From NCBI RefSeq assembly GCF_022012415.1, contig NZ_JAKLTR010000009.1:1-64000 (forward strand): a stretch of 64,000 nucleotides of DNA, given 5' to 3'. Source of the DNA: Terrimonas ginsenosidimutans. Its GTDB lineage: Bacteria > Bacteroidota > Bacteroidia > Chitinophagales > Chitinophagaceae. The position numbers and the translations under genes are program-made. Shown here one piece after another: positions 10,375-19,430 of this stretch (position 1 is its first letter; each line of letters opens with the position of its first letter). A model generated the notes under the pieces. That model did not search any database and was not told where the DNA came from. It worked only from the letters and a program-made list of their open reading frames with translations.

Positions 10375-10587
10375 TTATTCTTTTGTTTTCTGTTCCATCT
10401 GTGCAATGATCTTGTTCACTTCCGTTTCTGTGGAACGGAGTTTCCCCTGGCAATAAGTGATCAGCTCGGAAGCGCGTTTCACTTTTTGTGCAAGCACGTC
10501 CACAGATACTGATTCGTTTTGTATTTCCTCGGCGATCTCTGCCAGTTCTCGATAAGCTTCTTCATACGATAAAATCTTTTCCGTCAT
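10375..10587 (-). CDS. xseB: Exodeoxyribonuclease VII small subunit
   Basis: A 70-residue, highly helical protein with the XseB pattern (LSYEEAYRELAEIAEEIQNE, then ELITYCQGKLRSTETEVNKI). It binds the XseA helical region and is needed for the active ssDNA exonuclease complex. Its start codon lies 26 bp inside the end of xseA, so the two genes are translationally coupled on one transcript. Length is normal for the family. Confidence 0.95.
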   Translation of the reverse strand: MTEKILSYEEAYRELAEIAEEIQNESVSVDVLAQKVKRASELITYCQGKLRSTETEVNKIIAQMEQKTKE

Positions 10588-12001
10588 ATTCCTTCTTTTG
10601 ATTTACTGTAGCAACGATTTCTATGTCTTTTAAAATTACAGATATATTTTTCCCGTTCTCGGCCTTACCCGGATCACTTGTTACTTCTCCATCAACTTTC
10701 ACAATAGCGAATCCTTTCTTCAGAATATTGTCAGGTGCCATCATTCTGGCGATCGTTTTGTGATGCGCCAGGTACGATTGCTGATTCTTTAGGAGGTTTG
10801 CACTGAACAGTTTGATCGTACCCACCATATTTGCAAGCGAGTGCTGCTGGGTAGAAACAATGATCCTGGGTCTTGTCAATACCACAGAGCACAGCTTCAG
10901 CAGCTCACGATTCTTCTCCAGTAAGATCTCACCGGACTGATTGACCACTGTCTGGTGAGCTTTCAAAAGGAACGAACGATGTTCGTTCAATAACAACTGG
11001 GTTTTATTGGTAACAGTGGATTTGAGATCCGCCAGCAACTTATTTTGTTTCAGGAACATCTGCTGCGACCGTATCAATATTGTTTTCTGCAATGCGACAA
11101 TACCATCTTCGAACGCCCTGTTGTGCGCAATGATGAATTCGGCTGCTTTGGTCGGCGTTTTCACTGAAGTATGCGCCATCATGTCCGCAACGGTCTGATT
11201 GATCTGGTGACCAATTCCCGTTATGATCGGTATGGGAAACCTCGCCACGATCTTTGCTAACGGATACTGATCAAAGATCAGAAAATCCGTTTGAGCACCT
11301 CCTCCCCTGATCATCACCACTACATCGTAAGGAATGCCCGAATTATAAACATCCAGCAGTTTATTATAGATCAGGTCGGCCCTGGCTTCCCCCTGCACTA
11401 TCGTATAAAACGGATCAATAGTGATCTTATATCCAAAGCTGTTTGACTCAAGTGTATGTAAAAAATCCTGCAAGCCCGCAGAAGAACTCGAAGTGATCAC
11501 AGCGATCCGCTGAAGCACCCGCGGCAGGGGCTTTTCTTTATTTGGCGTAATATACTGATCACCGGCCTTGCGTATAACGCCGGGATTCTCCGCTACCAGT
11601 CTTTGCAAGGTCTGCTGCTTCTGCAATTCCAGCGCGCCAATGGTGAAATTACTGTCGACATCAAGCAGGGTCAGTTTCAGCCCAAAGGATGAATGATAAG
11701 AAACAGACACTTTCAGCATCACTTCAATATCATTCCTGAACTGCTGCCCTGTTACCCGCTGAAATTCCTGGATCCTGTCATGCCCCTGCGACCATGCCGC
11801 AGCCTGCATTTTGGCAATGATCTGGGTGCCGCTGCTGGCCTTTTCCACCAGGTCAAAATAGTGGTGTCCCTTTGAAGATTGAAAGCTGTAGTTCGTCACC
11901 TCCGCAACGATCCAGTAATGCTGATTCCCAAACCCGTCATTGATCGTGCGGGCGATAGAACTGGTGAGTTCCGAAAGGCGTATATGTGGGGAGGTTGACA
12001 A
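10562..12001 (-). CDS. xseA: Exodeoxyribonuclease VII large subunit
   Basis: A 479-residue catalytic subunit of the ssDNA exonuclease used in mismatch repair and nucleotide salvage. An N-terminal OB fold (LSELTSSIARTINDGFGNQHYWIVAEVTN, about residues 7-110) is followed by the catalytic core, with ITSSSSAGLQDF, the VVMIRGGGAQTDF motif, the TGIGHQINQTVADMMAH motif and a long C-terminal coiled coil that binds XseB. It is slightly longer than the usual 400-460 residues. The only start that keeps the OB fold whole is the TTG at 12001; no ATG is available upstream in frame. It forms an operon with xseB. Confidence 0.95.
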   Translation of the reverse strand: MSTSPHIRLSELTSSIARTINDGFGNQHYWIVAEVTNYSFQSSKGHHYFDLVEKASSGTQIIAKMQAAAWSQGHDRIQEFQRVTGQQFRNDIEVMLKVSVSYHSSFGLKLTLLDVDSNFTIGALELQKQQTLQRLVAENPGVIRKAGDQYITPNKEKPLPRVLQRIAVITSSSSAGLQDFLHTLESNSFGYKITIDPFYTIVQGEARADLIYNKLLDVYNSGIPYDVVVMIRGGGAQTDFLIFDQYPLAKIVARFPIPIITGIGHQINQTVADMMAHTSVKTPTKAAEFIIAHNRAFEDGIVALQKTILIRSQQMFLKQNKLLADLKSTVTNKTQLLLNEHRSFLLKAHQTVVNQSGEILLEKNRELLKLCSVVLTRPRIIVSTQQHSLANMVGTIKLFSANLLKNQQSYLAHHKTIARMMAPDNILKKGFAIVKVDGEVTSDPGKAENGKNISVILKDIEIVATVNQKKEYDGKDFIV

Positions 12002-12054
12002 GGGGCGAAGGTACGAAATGATCGTTGACAGTCTGCGCCAAACGTAGCAATAGC

Positions 12055-12249
12055 GTTGCCCGTTATCCGTTGACCGTTGCCCGTTTGTGGCAGCATTAAC
12101 GTCGTATAAAGCCTTTGGTCGCAGTCTGCCTCAGGCTTGGTGCGGAAGCAAGGACAACCCGATAATACACAATTAAACAGAAGGTTTGAGCTACCGCCTT
12201 TTCGTTACAACGCCGGTCAACGGACAACGATCAACGGACAACGGACCAA
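12055..12249. repeat. Inverted arrays of the 7-mer GTTGACC
   Basis: Four head-to-tail heptamers (GTTGCCC, GTTATCC, GTTGACC, GTTGCCC) at 12055-12082 face five inverted heptamers (GGTCAAC, GGACAAC, GATCAAC, GGACAAC, GGACCAA) at 12215-12249. The ~130 bp between them contain no gene. The opposing blocks could pair as a long imperfect hairpin. They lie between the divergent xseA gene and the lipoprotein gene. The same heptamer family appears at 15805-15863. Confidence 0.8.
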
Positions 12250-12346
12250 AGGACATCGCTTCATTTCAAAAACACCCCGCTTCAACCTGATAAAAACGGA
12301 TGATAAGAATCTCTTACACAACTTTGCGAAGACCAACCAACCGCAT

Positions 12347-12880
12347 ATGAAAAAGTTCATCTTCTTCGCATTTGCTTTATCCGCAGTCATCCTGTTTTCA
12401 GGATGCGAGGATGCCACCCCGGAGAGATATTTTGACCTGGCCGTGCTGAACAGCAACCTGATCGTCGGATTTGCCAATGATGGATTTCAGCGCGAGCTGG
12501 ATCAGCCATCCGTAATGCTGGTGGAAGGCTCACGCGACTCTTCCAGACCCATGAAAAGAAAAGATGTCGTGGATGATAAGATCCGGTTTGTAGAAGGCAA
12601 CCTGACCAAATTAAAAGATCTGAAAGAAACAACAGACACGAAAGATATTTTACATGCCTCCATCCAATTACACGAATTTATCCTTCCTGTTTACCGGAAC
12701 GAGTATCAATCTCTTGCCAGTATGTATGATGACGGCGCCCACAATGATTCGATCCGCACCGCGGCAGCCGCTATTCATGATAAATACAGCGCTGATTTCG
12801 AAGAGAAGTATAATAACCTGATCAATTCCGGAAAGAACTTCGCTACCAAACACAAGATCACGGTCAACTGGGGACGATGA
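12347..12880 (+). CDS. Hypothetical lipoprotein
   Basis: A 177-residue predicted lipoprotein. The frame is open from 12137, but that extension would run through the heptamer repeat array. The ATG at 12347 begins a textbook lipoprotein signal (MKKFIFFAFALSAVILFSGC, lipid-attached Cys20). The mature part is strongly helical and charged, with KIRFVEGNLTKLKDL and HDKYSADFEEKYNNLINSG, suggesting an all-alpha bundle such as those found in four-helix periplasmic proteins. I do not recognise a family. Acidic residues follow the Cys (EDATPE), which in Bacteroidota can direct lipoproteins to the outer surface. Confidence 0.75.
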   Translation: MKKFIFFAFALSAVILFSGCEDATPERYFDLAVLNSNLIVGFANDGFQRELDQPSVMLVEGSRDSSRPMKRKDVVDDKIRFVEGNLTKLKDLKETTDTKDILHASIQLHEFILPVYRNEYQSLASMYDDGAHNDSIRTAAAAIHDKYSADFEEKYNNLINSGKNFATKHKITVNWGR

Positions 12881-12914
12881 TTCGTCTTTATTGCTAATAC
12901 TTCCTTGCCTGCCC

Positions 12915-13225
12915 GGTTTCCCGCAGATTTTAAGACATTGGTTAAGGTAGAACAGGGTAGCTAACTGTCTTGTCTGCCGCCCTGCGTAAGGCCCCCTCTA
13001 AATCTCCCCCTTTGGGCTACCGTGTACTCACATTTTTCCTTTTATATGACCGAATAATCTCTTGATAGGTTGATGGCGTAGGGGAACGCTGCGGACACGG
13101 CGATACGCGACGCGCGCGGCGAATACAAAGTCTGCTATGGCTGTTTTCGCTGCGTATGTCGCGTATCGCCGTGTCCGCCGCGTTCCCCTACGCCATTCAA
13201 ATACTTATGGGTACACAATAGCCCG
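12915..13225. repeat. Palindromic repeat element, copy B
   Basis: Second copy of the element at 3002-3455. Its left end (12915-13015) is the reverse complement of copy A's right end, then come CCGTGTACTCACATTTTTCC and a near-perfect hairpin with arms of about 40 bp (about 13072-13113 and 13156-13197; one mismatch seen, GCTGCGG against CCGCCGC). Copy B ends at TTATGGGTACACAATAG without the second terminal module that copy A carries. The remaining bases to 13280 hold no gene. Confidence 0.78.
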
Positions 13226-13280
13226 ACCCGCGGAAGCTCTCGCCCCCTATTCGTACTCCCCAAACCCTGTTTCGTGTAAC

Positions 13281-13315
13281 GTTTTTCATAACCGATCCTT
13301 GCTTTTATAGGTTTG
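13281..13315 (+). promoter_or_regulatory. Putative promoter of the TonB-dependent receptor
   Basis: TAGGTTTG at 13308-13315 fits the Bacteroidota -7 box TAnnTTTG. A T-rich GTTTTTC lies at the -33 distance but does not match TTTG exactly. The start codon is 45 bp downstream. Confidence 0.4.
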
Positions 13316-13359
13316 TCCTGTTATCAGAAACCAACTCTCAAACATAAAAGCAAGATATT

Positions 13360-15801
13360 ATGAGACACTTTATTCTTTCCCTCCTGCTATTGAGCGGATC
13401 AGCCGCCTTCAGCCAGCAGATCAATGGCCGTGTACAGGATCAGCAGAACGCCCCCGCCGGCGCTGCCACCATCAGCCTCCTGCGCGCAAAAGACTCTGCG
13501 GTGATCAAGATGGAAATAACAAAAGAAGAAGGCGGATACCAATTCGGAGGCATCGCTACCGGCCAATACCTGGTAAAAGCCACCCTTGCCGGTCATACGC
13601 CCGCTTTTTCTGAAAAATTTACCCTTGACAGCACTGGTTCCGTTACACTTCCTCTACTGGTGATCAAAAAATCGGTCACAGAAATGAAAGCTGTTACAGT
13701 TACCGCAACCAAACCGCTGGTGGAAGTAAAGGCTGACAAGACGATCGTAAACGTAGAAGGTACGATCAACGCCACAGGCTCGGACATGCTGGAACTTCTT
13801 CGCAAGTCACCGGGAGTATTGGTAGATAAGGACGATAACATCAGCATGGCCGGAAAGAACGGTGTACAGATCTATATCGATGGCCGCCCAAGCCCTTTGT
13901 CCGGCACTGATCTTGCCAACTTCCTGAAAAGCCTGCAATCTTCACAGGTTGAATCAATACAATTGATCACCAACCCATCTGCTAAATATGAAGCGGCAGG
14001 CAATGCAGGCATTATCAATATCGTTCTGAAAAAGAATAAAGCTTTCGGCACAAACGGATCTGTTGCCGCCGGTTGGAATATCGGCACCTTTCCTAAATAC
14101 AACGGCAGTGTTTCCCTTAATCACCGCAATGCAAAAGTGAATATTTTCGGCAATGCCGGCGTTAACCGTATAAAAATGATCTCAACGCTTAACAGCTACC
14201 GTACGATTCCCGACTCCATCTTTGATCAGCGGGGAACACAGCTTAATCGCGTAACAAGCTATAACCTGAAAGTCGGGGCTGATTATTTTATCGATAAGCA
14301 AACAACTATCGGGGCGATCATCACCGGCAATTTCGCCGATATGGAAATGAACGCAAACAACACCACTATTATCGCAGGCAAACAAACCGGCAATACCAGC
14401 CGCCTGCTTGTAGCGGGTGGAGACAATATCCGTAACAACGACAACTTAAACGCCAATCTGAACTTTACCCGCAATGGCTCTAAAGGAAAGACGCTGACAA
14501 TAAATGCAGATTATGGATTCCATGAACTGAAGGGCAACCAGTTCCAGCCAAACACCTACTTTGACCCAACGGGGCAGACCATCATCAGCAGGAATGCCGT
14601 CACAATGATCACTCCCGCAAAGATCGATATCTATTCTGTAAAAGCAGATTATGAGCAGTCGATTGGCAAAGCGAAGATCGAAGCAGGTGGTAAGGTTGGA
14701 TATGTAAACACCGATAATGATTTTCAGCAGTACAATGAGAACCTGATCAAAGACCTCGATCGCAGCAACCATTTTATTTATAAAGAGAATATCAATGCCG
14801 CTTATGTCAACTACAGCCGCCCCTTCAAAGGTTTCATGATCCAGGCAGGATTGCGCGCGGAGAATACGAACATCGAAGGAAGGTCCAATGCATTCAGGAA
14901 TGAAGGAAGTGGCTACAAAGCGTATGATTCCTCATTCAAAAGAAACTATACCGATCTGTTCCCAAGCGCCGCTGTCACGTTCAACAAAAACCCGATGAAT
15001 CAGCTGAGCATTACCTATAGCAGAAGGATCGACCGCCCATCTTATCAGCAAATGAACCTGTTCGAGATCAGGCTGAGTGAATACTATTCAATGAGAGGCA
15101 ATATCGACCTGCGTCCACAATACACCAATAGCTTCGGCATCACTCATACATATAAATACAAACTAACAACATCTCTGAACTACAGTATTGTGAAAGACAT
15201 GTTCACGCAGGTAACCGACACTGCAGATATTTCCAAATCTTTCATCACACAGCGCAACCTCGCCTCACAAAAAGTACTGAACCTGAACCTCAGTTATATG
15301 ATCCGCAAAGGAAACTACTCGGCAATGCTGAATGCCGCAGGAAATTATTCCGACTATAAAGCGGATATTGATGGACGCAGGGTAAGCCAGGACGCATTTG
15401 GCTTCAGCGCCTTTATGCAGAACAGCCTGAGCTTTTCAAAAACCTGGACAGCAGAACTTACAGGCTATTATGTCGCTCCTACGCTCGTAATGGGCATGGT
15501 AAAGATCAAAGGTTTTGGCAGCGCTGACCTCGGCATACAGAAGAAACTCTGGAATGGAAAAGCAAACATCAAAGCATCGGTAAGTGATGTGTTCCGTACA
15601 CTGCAATACAGGATCTCTACAGACTTCAGCGGCCAGCAAACACGCAACAATGTCCGGTTCGAAAGCCGTATGTTCAAACTGAACTTCACCTACCGTTTTG
15701 GCAGCAGTTCCGTAAAAGCAGCCCGCCAGCGGAATACAGGCGCAGACGATGAAAACAAAAGAGCGTCACAGTCAGGTGGATCTGCGGGATCAGGATTCTA
15801 G
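13360..15801 (+). CDS. TonB-dependent receptor (outer-membrane beta-barrel)
   Basis: An 813-residue outer-membrane receptor. Signal peptide 1-18 (cleavage near AAFSQ); CarboxypepD_reg-like beta-sandwich at about 20-105 (INGRVQDQQNAPAGAATISL); plug domain at about 110-230, with LLRKSPGVLVDKDDNISMAG, VQIYIDGRPSPLSG and IITNPSAKYEAAGNAGIINI-type motifs; then a beta-barrel of the OMP_b-brl_3 class to residue ~780. The C-terminus is Ser/Gly-rich and does not end in an aromatic barrel residue. No TonB box is evident. There is no SusD partner, which argues against a polysaccharide-utilisation locus; peptide or siderophore uptake are alternatives. A two-component pair begins 118 bp downstream on the same strand. 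Confidence 0.9.
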   Translation: MRHFILSLLLLSGSAAFSQQINGRVQDQQNAPAGAATISLLRAKDSAVIKMEITKEEGGYQFGGIATGQYLVKATLAGHTPAFSEKFTLDSTGSVTLPLLVIKKSVTEMKAVTVTATKPLVEVKADKTIVNVEGTINATGSDMLELLRKSPGVLVDKDDNISMAGKNGVQIYIDGRPSPLSGTDLANFLKSLQSSQVESIQLITNPSAKYEAAGNAGIINIVLKKNKAFGTNGSVAAGWNIGTFPKYNGSVSLNHRNAKVNIFGNAGVNRIKMISTLNSYRTIPDSIFDQRGTQLNRVTSYNLKVGADYFIDKQTTIGAIITGNFADMEMNANNTTIIAGKQTGNTSRLLVAGGDNIRNNDNLNANLNFTRNGSKGKTLTINADYGFHELKGNQFQPNTYFDPTGQTIISRNAVTMITPAKIDIYSVKADYEQSIGKAKIEAGGKVGYVNTDNDFQQYNENLIKDLDRSNHFIYKENINAAYVNYSRPFKGFMIQAGLRAENTNIEGRSNAFRNEGSGYKAYDSSFKRNYTDLFPSAAVTFNKNPMNQLSITYSRRIDRPSYQQMNLFEIRLSEYYSMRGNIDLRPQYTNSFGITHTYKYKLTTSLNYSIVKDMFTQVTDTADISKSFITQRNLASQKVLNLNLSYMIRKGNYSAMLNAAGNYSDYKADIDGRRVSQDAFGFSAFMQNSLSFSKTWTAELTGYYVAPTLVMGMVKIKGFGSADLGIQKKLWNGKANIKASVSDVFRTLQYRISTDFSGQQTRNNVRFESRMFKLNFTYRFGSSSVKAARQRNTGADDENKRASQSGGSAGSGF

Positions 15802-15804
15802 TTC

Positions 15805-15863
15805 GTTGACCGTTGTCCGTTGACCGATCGATCAGCGGTCAGCGGTCAGCGGACAACGGTCAA
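15805..15863. repeat. Compact inverted 7-mer array (GTTGACC family)
   Basis: Three heptamers (GTTGACC, GTTGTCC, GTTGACC), the palindromic spacer GATCGATC, then four inverted heptamers (AGCGGTC, AGCGGTC, AGCGGAC, AACGGTC). The whole can fold into a hairpin of about 25 bp. It begins 4 bp after the TonB receptor stop codon, so it may act as a transcript-end structure. Confidence 0.85.
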
Positions 15864-15919
15864 TCCTCATCTAACAAATACAATTATCGTGGCTGTATTT
15901 CCCTAATTTTATCAGCGTT

Positions 15920-16990
15920 ATGCAAACATCCCGTTTCAAACTATATAAGCTGCTCCTGATAAACCTCGGAATATATTTAGTTTTTTTCATCATTACTATT
16001 TTTGTATCCAGTAAGATCGGTAAAACAGACATCAAGCCATTCTACCTTCGCAAGAATTACGTGATCATAACAGTGTTGGGCATTGCCTTCCACACCTTCT
16101 ACCTTTATTACTCGATGAACAGGCTTTACGTGCTGCTCGTTCTGCGGAAACGCTTCCTGCACTTTGCAGGCACCCTCAGCATAATGGCACTATCATATAC
16201 GGCTTACCTGACCCTAAGTGATCTGCTCTCCAACGGTTTTGAAGAAGCCATGAAACAAAAACTGACACCGCGGGTGATCATTCTGTCGTATGTGATCAGT
16301 TTCGTACTGTTCTCCGCCGTTACATTCTTTATCACTTATATAGTTTATTTGCTGGATGAAAAGAAGCAAAGGGCTATACTGGAAAAACAAAAAACAGAAC
16401 TGGAAATAGAAAAAGCACACGCCAACCTGAACTTCCTGAAGGCACAGATCAATCCTCACTTTCTGCACAATACGCTGAACTACCTGTATGCAAAATCCAT
16501 CCCTTACTCAGCTGAATTATCAGAAGGGATCTTAACGCTCAGTGAGATCATGCGGTATGCATTGACAGATAACCTTCCGAAAGATGGAAAGGCTTTGTTA
16601 AAGGACGAGATCGAACACGTACGCAATGTGATCCGCATTAACCAGCTTCGGTTCAGCAATAATCTGAAAGTAGACCTCGAAGTCAAAGGCGTGATCAACG
16701 GAGCCCGTATCATTCCGTTTGTATTGATCACCATTGTTGAGAACGCATTCAAACACGGAGATATAAAAAGCAATGAACACCCCGTACGGTTCGCCCTGGA
16801 ATTAAATAACGGAAGCCTTCACTTTTACGCGCGCAACAAAAAGAAGACAGGACCGAAAGAGATCTCCACCGGCATCGGACTGGACAATATCAAGAAAAGG
16901 CTGGAACTTGCCTACAACAATAATTATGTGCTGGACATCCAGGATGAACAGGATTTTTACACAACACGGCTAAGCATTTATCAATTATGA
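15920..16990 (+). CDS. LytS-type sensor histidine kinase
   Basis: A 356-residue kinase with four N-terminal membrane spans (about residues 12-31, 47-66, 80-100, 117-143), a short coiled coil (EKQKTELEIEKAHANLNFLK) and a His_kinase domain with phospho-acceptor His180 in AQINPHFLHNTLNYLY. The ATPase domain follows, with the N box PFVLITIVENAFKHG and a GIGLDNIKKRL glycine motif. There is no extracytoplasmic sensor domain, so the signal is probably sensed in or at the membrane. Its stop overlaps the next gene's ATG by 4 bp (ATGA), so both are co-translated. The adjacent TonB receptor is a candidate functional partner. Confidence 0.93.
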   Translation: MQTSRFKLYKLLLINLGIYLVFFIITIFVSSKIGKTDIKPFYLRKNYVIITVLGIAFHTFYLYYSMNRLYVLLVLRKRFLHFAGTLSIMALSYTAYLTLSDLLSNGFEEAMKQKLTPRVIILSYVISFVLFSAVTFFITYIVYLLDEKKQRAILEKQKTELEIEKAHANLNFLKAQINPHFLHNTLNYLYAKSIPYSAELSEGILTLSEIMRYALTDNLPKDGKALLKDEIEHVRNVIRINQLRFSNNLKVDLEVKGVINGARIIPFVLITIVENAFKHGDIKSNEHPVRFALELNNGSLHFYARNKKKTGPKEISTGIGLDNIKKRLELAYNNNYVLDIQDEQDFYTTRLSIYQL

Positions 16991-17706
16991 TCAATTGTAT
17001 TATTGTAGATGACGAGCAGCATGCCATAGACATCCTGCAACATTATACACAACAGGTACCGATGCTGAACCTGGTGGCGGCGACCACCAATCCTATTGAA
17101 GCATTACAGGTCATTGCCACCCAGCCTGTGGATCTGGTGTTTCTCGATATACAAATGCCGGAGATCTCCGGGATCGATTTTATTAAGGCTCTTGGAGGCA
17201 AAACACGTGTAATACTCACAACAGCATACAGCGAATTCGCCCTTGAAGGATACGAACTCGATGTCGTGGATTATCTCCTCAAACCCGTAAGACTCCCCCG
17301 CTTCTTAGCCGCCGTACAAAAAGCCGCTAAAAGCCTGAATGAAACCATAGCCGACAAGCCAAAAGAAGAAGAGGAAGAAGATTATATTTTTGTCAAAACG
17401 GAACTCAAAGGAAAGCTGCTGAAGATCAACCTTGCCGATATCGACTATATAGAAGGAATGAAAAACTATGTAGGCATCTCCTGCGCCGGAAAAAAAACCC
17501 TCGTTAATACAAGCATGAAAGAAATGGAAGAACGCCTGCCTGAACGGCAGTTCATGCGCGTGCACAAATCATTTATCATCGCTGTAGACAGGATCTCAGG
17601 CATTGAAGGGAACAGGATCTTATTAAAAAATGTAAGCGCAGAGATCCTGATCGGTGAGAATTATAAGGCGATCCTGATGGAACGGGTGAAGGGAAGGATC
17701 ATTTAA
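16987..17706 (+). CDS. LytTR-family response regulator
   Basis: A 239-residue regulator. The receiver domain occupies residues 1-120 with acidic pocket Asp8/Asp9, phospho-acceptor Asp54 (VFLDIQMPEISG), Thr in LTTAYSEFA and Lys in DYLLKPVRL. An acidic linker (KPKEEEEEDY) leads to a LytTR DNA-binding domain at about 130-239 with IDYIEGMKNYVGI and FMRVHKSFIIAVDRI. It is the cognate partner of the overlapping LytS-type kinase. Target promoters cannot be identified from this window alone. Confidence 0.95.
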   Translation: MINCIIVDDEQHAIDILQHYTQQVPMLNLVAATTNPIEALQVIATQPVDLVFLDIQMPEISGIDFIKALGGKTRVILTTAYSEFALEGYELDVVDYLLKPVRLPRFLAAVQKAAKSLNETIADKPKEEEEEDYIFVKTELKGKLLKINLADIDYIEGMKNYVGISCAGKKTLVNTSMKEMEERLPERQFMRVHKSFIIAVDRISGIEGNRILLKNVSAEILIGENYKAILMERVKGRII

Positions 17707-18104
17707 ATTCAATGTCGGTTAGTCAAGAGATCATCCTGCAATAGCTCGATGGCCGATGACCGATGACCGATGGCCGATGGCCGCATTTGGATGGAAGCGA
17801 TTGCTGCTAGTTGGTATAGGCTATTCACACAAGTAGGTAAATGTATTTTCGGACAACGGCCGCACAATAACCTGTATCGGCTGGCAGCAATAGATTCAAT
17901 CCCGACGCTTCATCGCCCCTCGTCCATCGGATGAATTTCCCCGGAAATGCTTACCTAAACGTCATTGGATTTTAATCGTATTCTAATCCCCGGAATAAAC
18001 AAAAACACATCACCCCCATTTACAATTCATTATTCCGATTTAGTATTTCCCTTACATAAACGGGCATTGTGTTTGGATTGTTTTATGTATAAAACAATCA
18101 AGCA
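17707..18104. other. Intergenic region with a 7-mer GATGGCC array
   Basis: About 400 bp with no gene. It carries five 7-mer units at 17748-17782 (listed separately); the rest, including the ~100 bp before the lipoprotein gene, shows no recognised site. Confidence 0.6.
17748..17782. repeat. Five-unit 7-mer GATGGCC array
   Basis: GATGGCC, GATGACC, GATGACC, GATGGCC, GATGGCC head to tail, no spacing. It is the same family as the arrays at 26094-26191 and 26298-26334. Confidence 0.9.
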
Positions 18105-18731
18105 ATGAAAAGACTATTGCCCGGCATCGCAGTGATGCTACTGATCATGACCGGTTGTGCGAAAGAGCCTCTCGACAATCTATCCTCCGATGAAGCCCGT
18201 CTGTATATCACTAACCGGAATGACAGCGTTTCATTTTCTTCCTACGGCACTTTCAGGATCACTGATTCTGTGGCCGTTATAAGTAATAACCAACTTCAGG
18301 AATATGCCCGCACCGCATATGACGCTCAATTGATCGAAGCTGTCGCAAACCAGCTTACCCAGAAGGGATATACCCGCGTGCAGGCCGGCACTACACCTGA
18401 CATCGGTATCACCATCAACCGCGTGTACAACGATTACTCCGGCGTGATCAGCTACCCTGATTACTGGGGCGGATTTGGCGGCTACTGGGATCCATTTTAC
18501 TGGGGATATCCTGGGTATGGGTATTATTTTCCCGGCATCATTGGCACCTATACCGTCACAGACGGAGCTGTATCGATCGATATGTTTGATGTGAAAAACG
18601 CCGCAGCCAATAATAATCTCCGCTTTGTCTGGAATGGTCTGATCCGCGGCTCAGGAACATTTGTACAGGGAAATATCAATTCCAGCGTACAGGCACTGTT
18701 CGATCAGTCTCCTTATTTAACACGCAACTAA
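18105..18731 (+). CDS. DUF4136 lipoprotein
   Basis: A 208-residue lipoprotein with lipobox LLIMTGC (Cys18). The mature region fits DUF4136: an N-terminal SSYGTFRI stretch, LIEAVANQLTQKGYTRV, DIGITI, an aromatic/Gly insertion (DYWGGFGGYWDPFYWGYPGY), then the ISIDMFD-like VSIDMFDVKN and FVWNGLIRG strand. The biochemical role of DUF4136 proteins is unknown; they are envelope proteins. The beta-barrel gene follows after 16 bp, so these two form an operon and may act together at the outer membrane. Confidence 0.85.
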   Translation: MKRLLPGIAVMLLIMTGCAKEPLDNLSSDEARLYITNRNDSVSFSSYGTFRITDSVAVISNNQLQEYARTAYDAQLIEAVANQLTQKGYTRVQAGTTPDIGITINRVYNDYSGVISYPDYWGGFGGYWDPFYWGYPGYGYYFPGIIGTYTVTDGAVSIDMFDVKNAAANNNLRFVWNGLIRGSGTFVQGNINSSVQALFDQSPYLTRN

Positions 18732-18747
18732 TTTAATTTTATCAATC

Positions 18748-19371
18748 ATGCGATCATATAAAATAATCATGCTGTCCGCACTCCTGCTCACCGTCGCCGG
18801 AAGCTATGCTCAAAAAGGTGAGTTCAGGGGAACTGCCAGCTATTCCGCTGCCATGCCACTTGGTAGTTTCAAGGAAAACGTTGTTTCGAAAACATCATTC
18901 CGTGGAGTCGACATCAATTTACTGTATGGAATAAGCGATAAAGTATCCGTTGGCTTCACAACAGGCTACCAGGACTTTTATGAAAAATATCCCAGACAGG
19001 TCTATAAGCTTTCTGATGGAAGCGATGTATCCGCAGTGATCTCGAATTCCGTACAACAGATCCCGTTACTGGCTACAGCGCGTTATAATTTCATGACCGA
19101 AGGAGCTATCCGTCCATATGCATTAGCAGGTATCGGCGGTAATCTTGTGCTCAACAGGCAATTTCTGGGAGAATACACAAATGACAACACCAGCCGGTTT
19201 GCATTATCAGCAAGACCGGAGCTTGGGGTGTTTATTCCTTTCGGTAAAGAATCTGAAACAGGAATTAATGTTGGCGCCTATTACAACTACGTACGTTACA
19301 ACAAAGGCGATATCGATAATATGAATTCCGTTGGTATCAGACTGGGCATAGGATTTCCAATGCGTAATTGA
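18748..19371 (+). CDS. Outer-membrane beta-barrel protein
   Basis: A 207-residue small barrel with a signal peptide (LLLTVAGSYAQ, cleavage near residue 21). Alternating hydrophobic strands fit an 8-strand OmpA/OmpW-like porin (VSVGFTTGYQDFY, ALAGIGGNLVL, GINVGAYYNYVRYN, VGIRLGIGF). The terminal phenylalanine is followed by PMRN. It is co-transcribed with the DUF4136 lipoprotein and closed by a strong terminator. Function is probably structural or adhesive; not determinable further. Confidence 0.8.
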   Translation: MRSYKIIMLSALLLTVAGSYAQKGEFRGTASYSAAMPLGSFKENVVSKTSFRGVDINLLYGISDKVSVGFTTGYQDFYEKYPRQVYKLSDGSDVSAVISNSVQQIPLLATARYNFMTEGAIRPYALAGIGGNLVLNRQFLGEYTNDNTSRFALSARPELGVFIPFGKESETGINVGAYYNYVRYNKGDIDNMNSVGIRLGIGFPMRN

Positions 19372-19393
19372 CCATCTCTAAATCTAATTTGAA

Positions 19394-19430
19394 GCGGCCC
19401 GGGACAAGATCCCGGGCCGCTTTGTTGTTT
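19394..19430 (+). terminator. Rho-independent terminator of the DUF4136/barrel operon
   Basis: A perfect 11-bp stem (GCGGCCCGGGA with its complement at 19410-19420), 5-nt loop and a T-rich tail TTTGTTGTTTT. It begins 22 bp after the barrel stop codon. Confidence 0.92.

Noticed and set aside
12137-12346. N-terminal extension of the lipoprotein frame
   Set aside because: It runs through the heptamer array and would bury the lipoprotein signal at residue 71.
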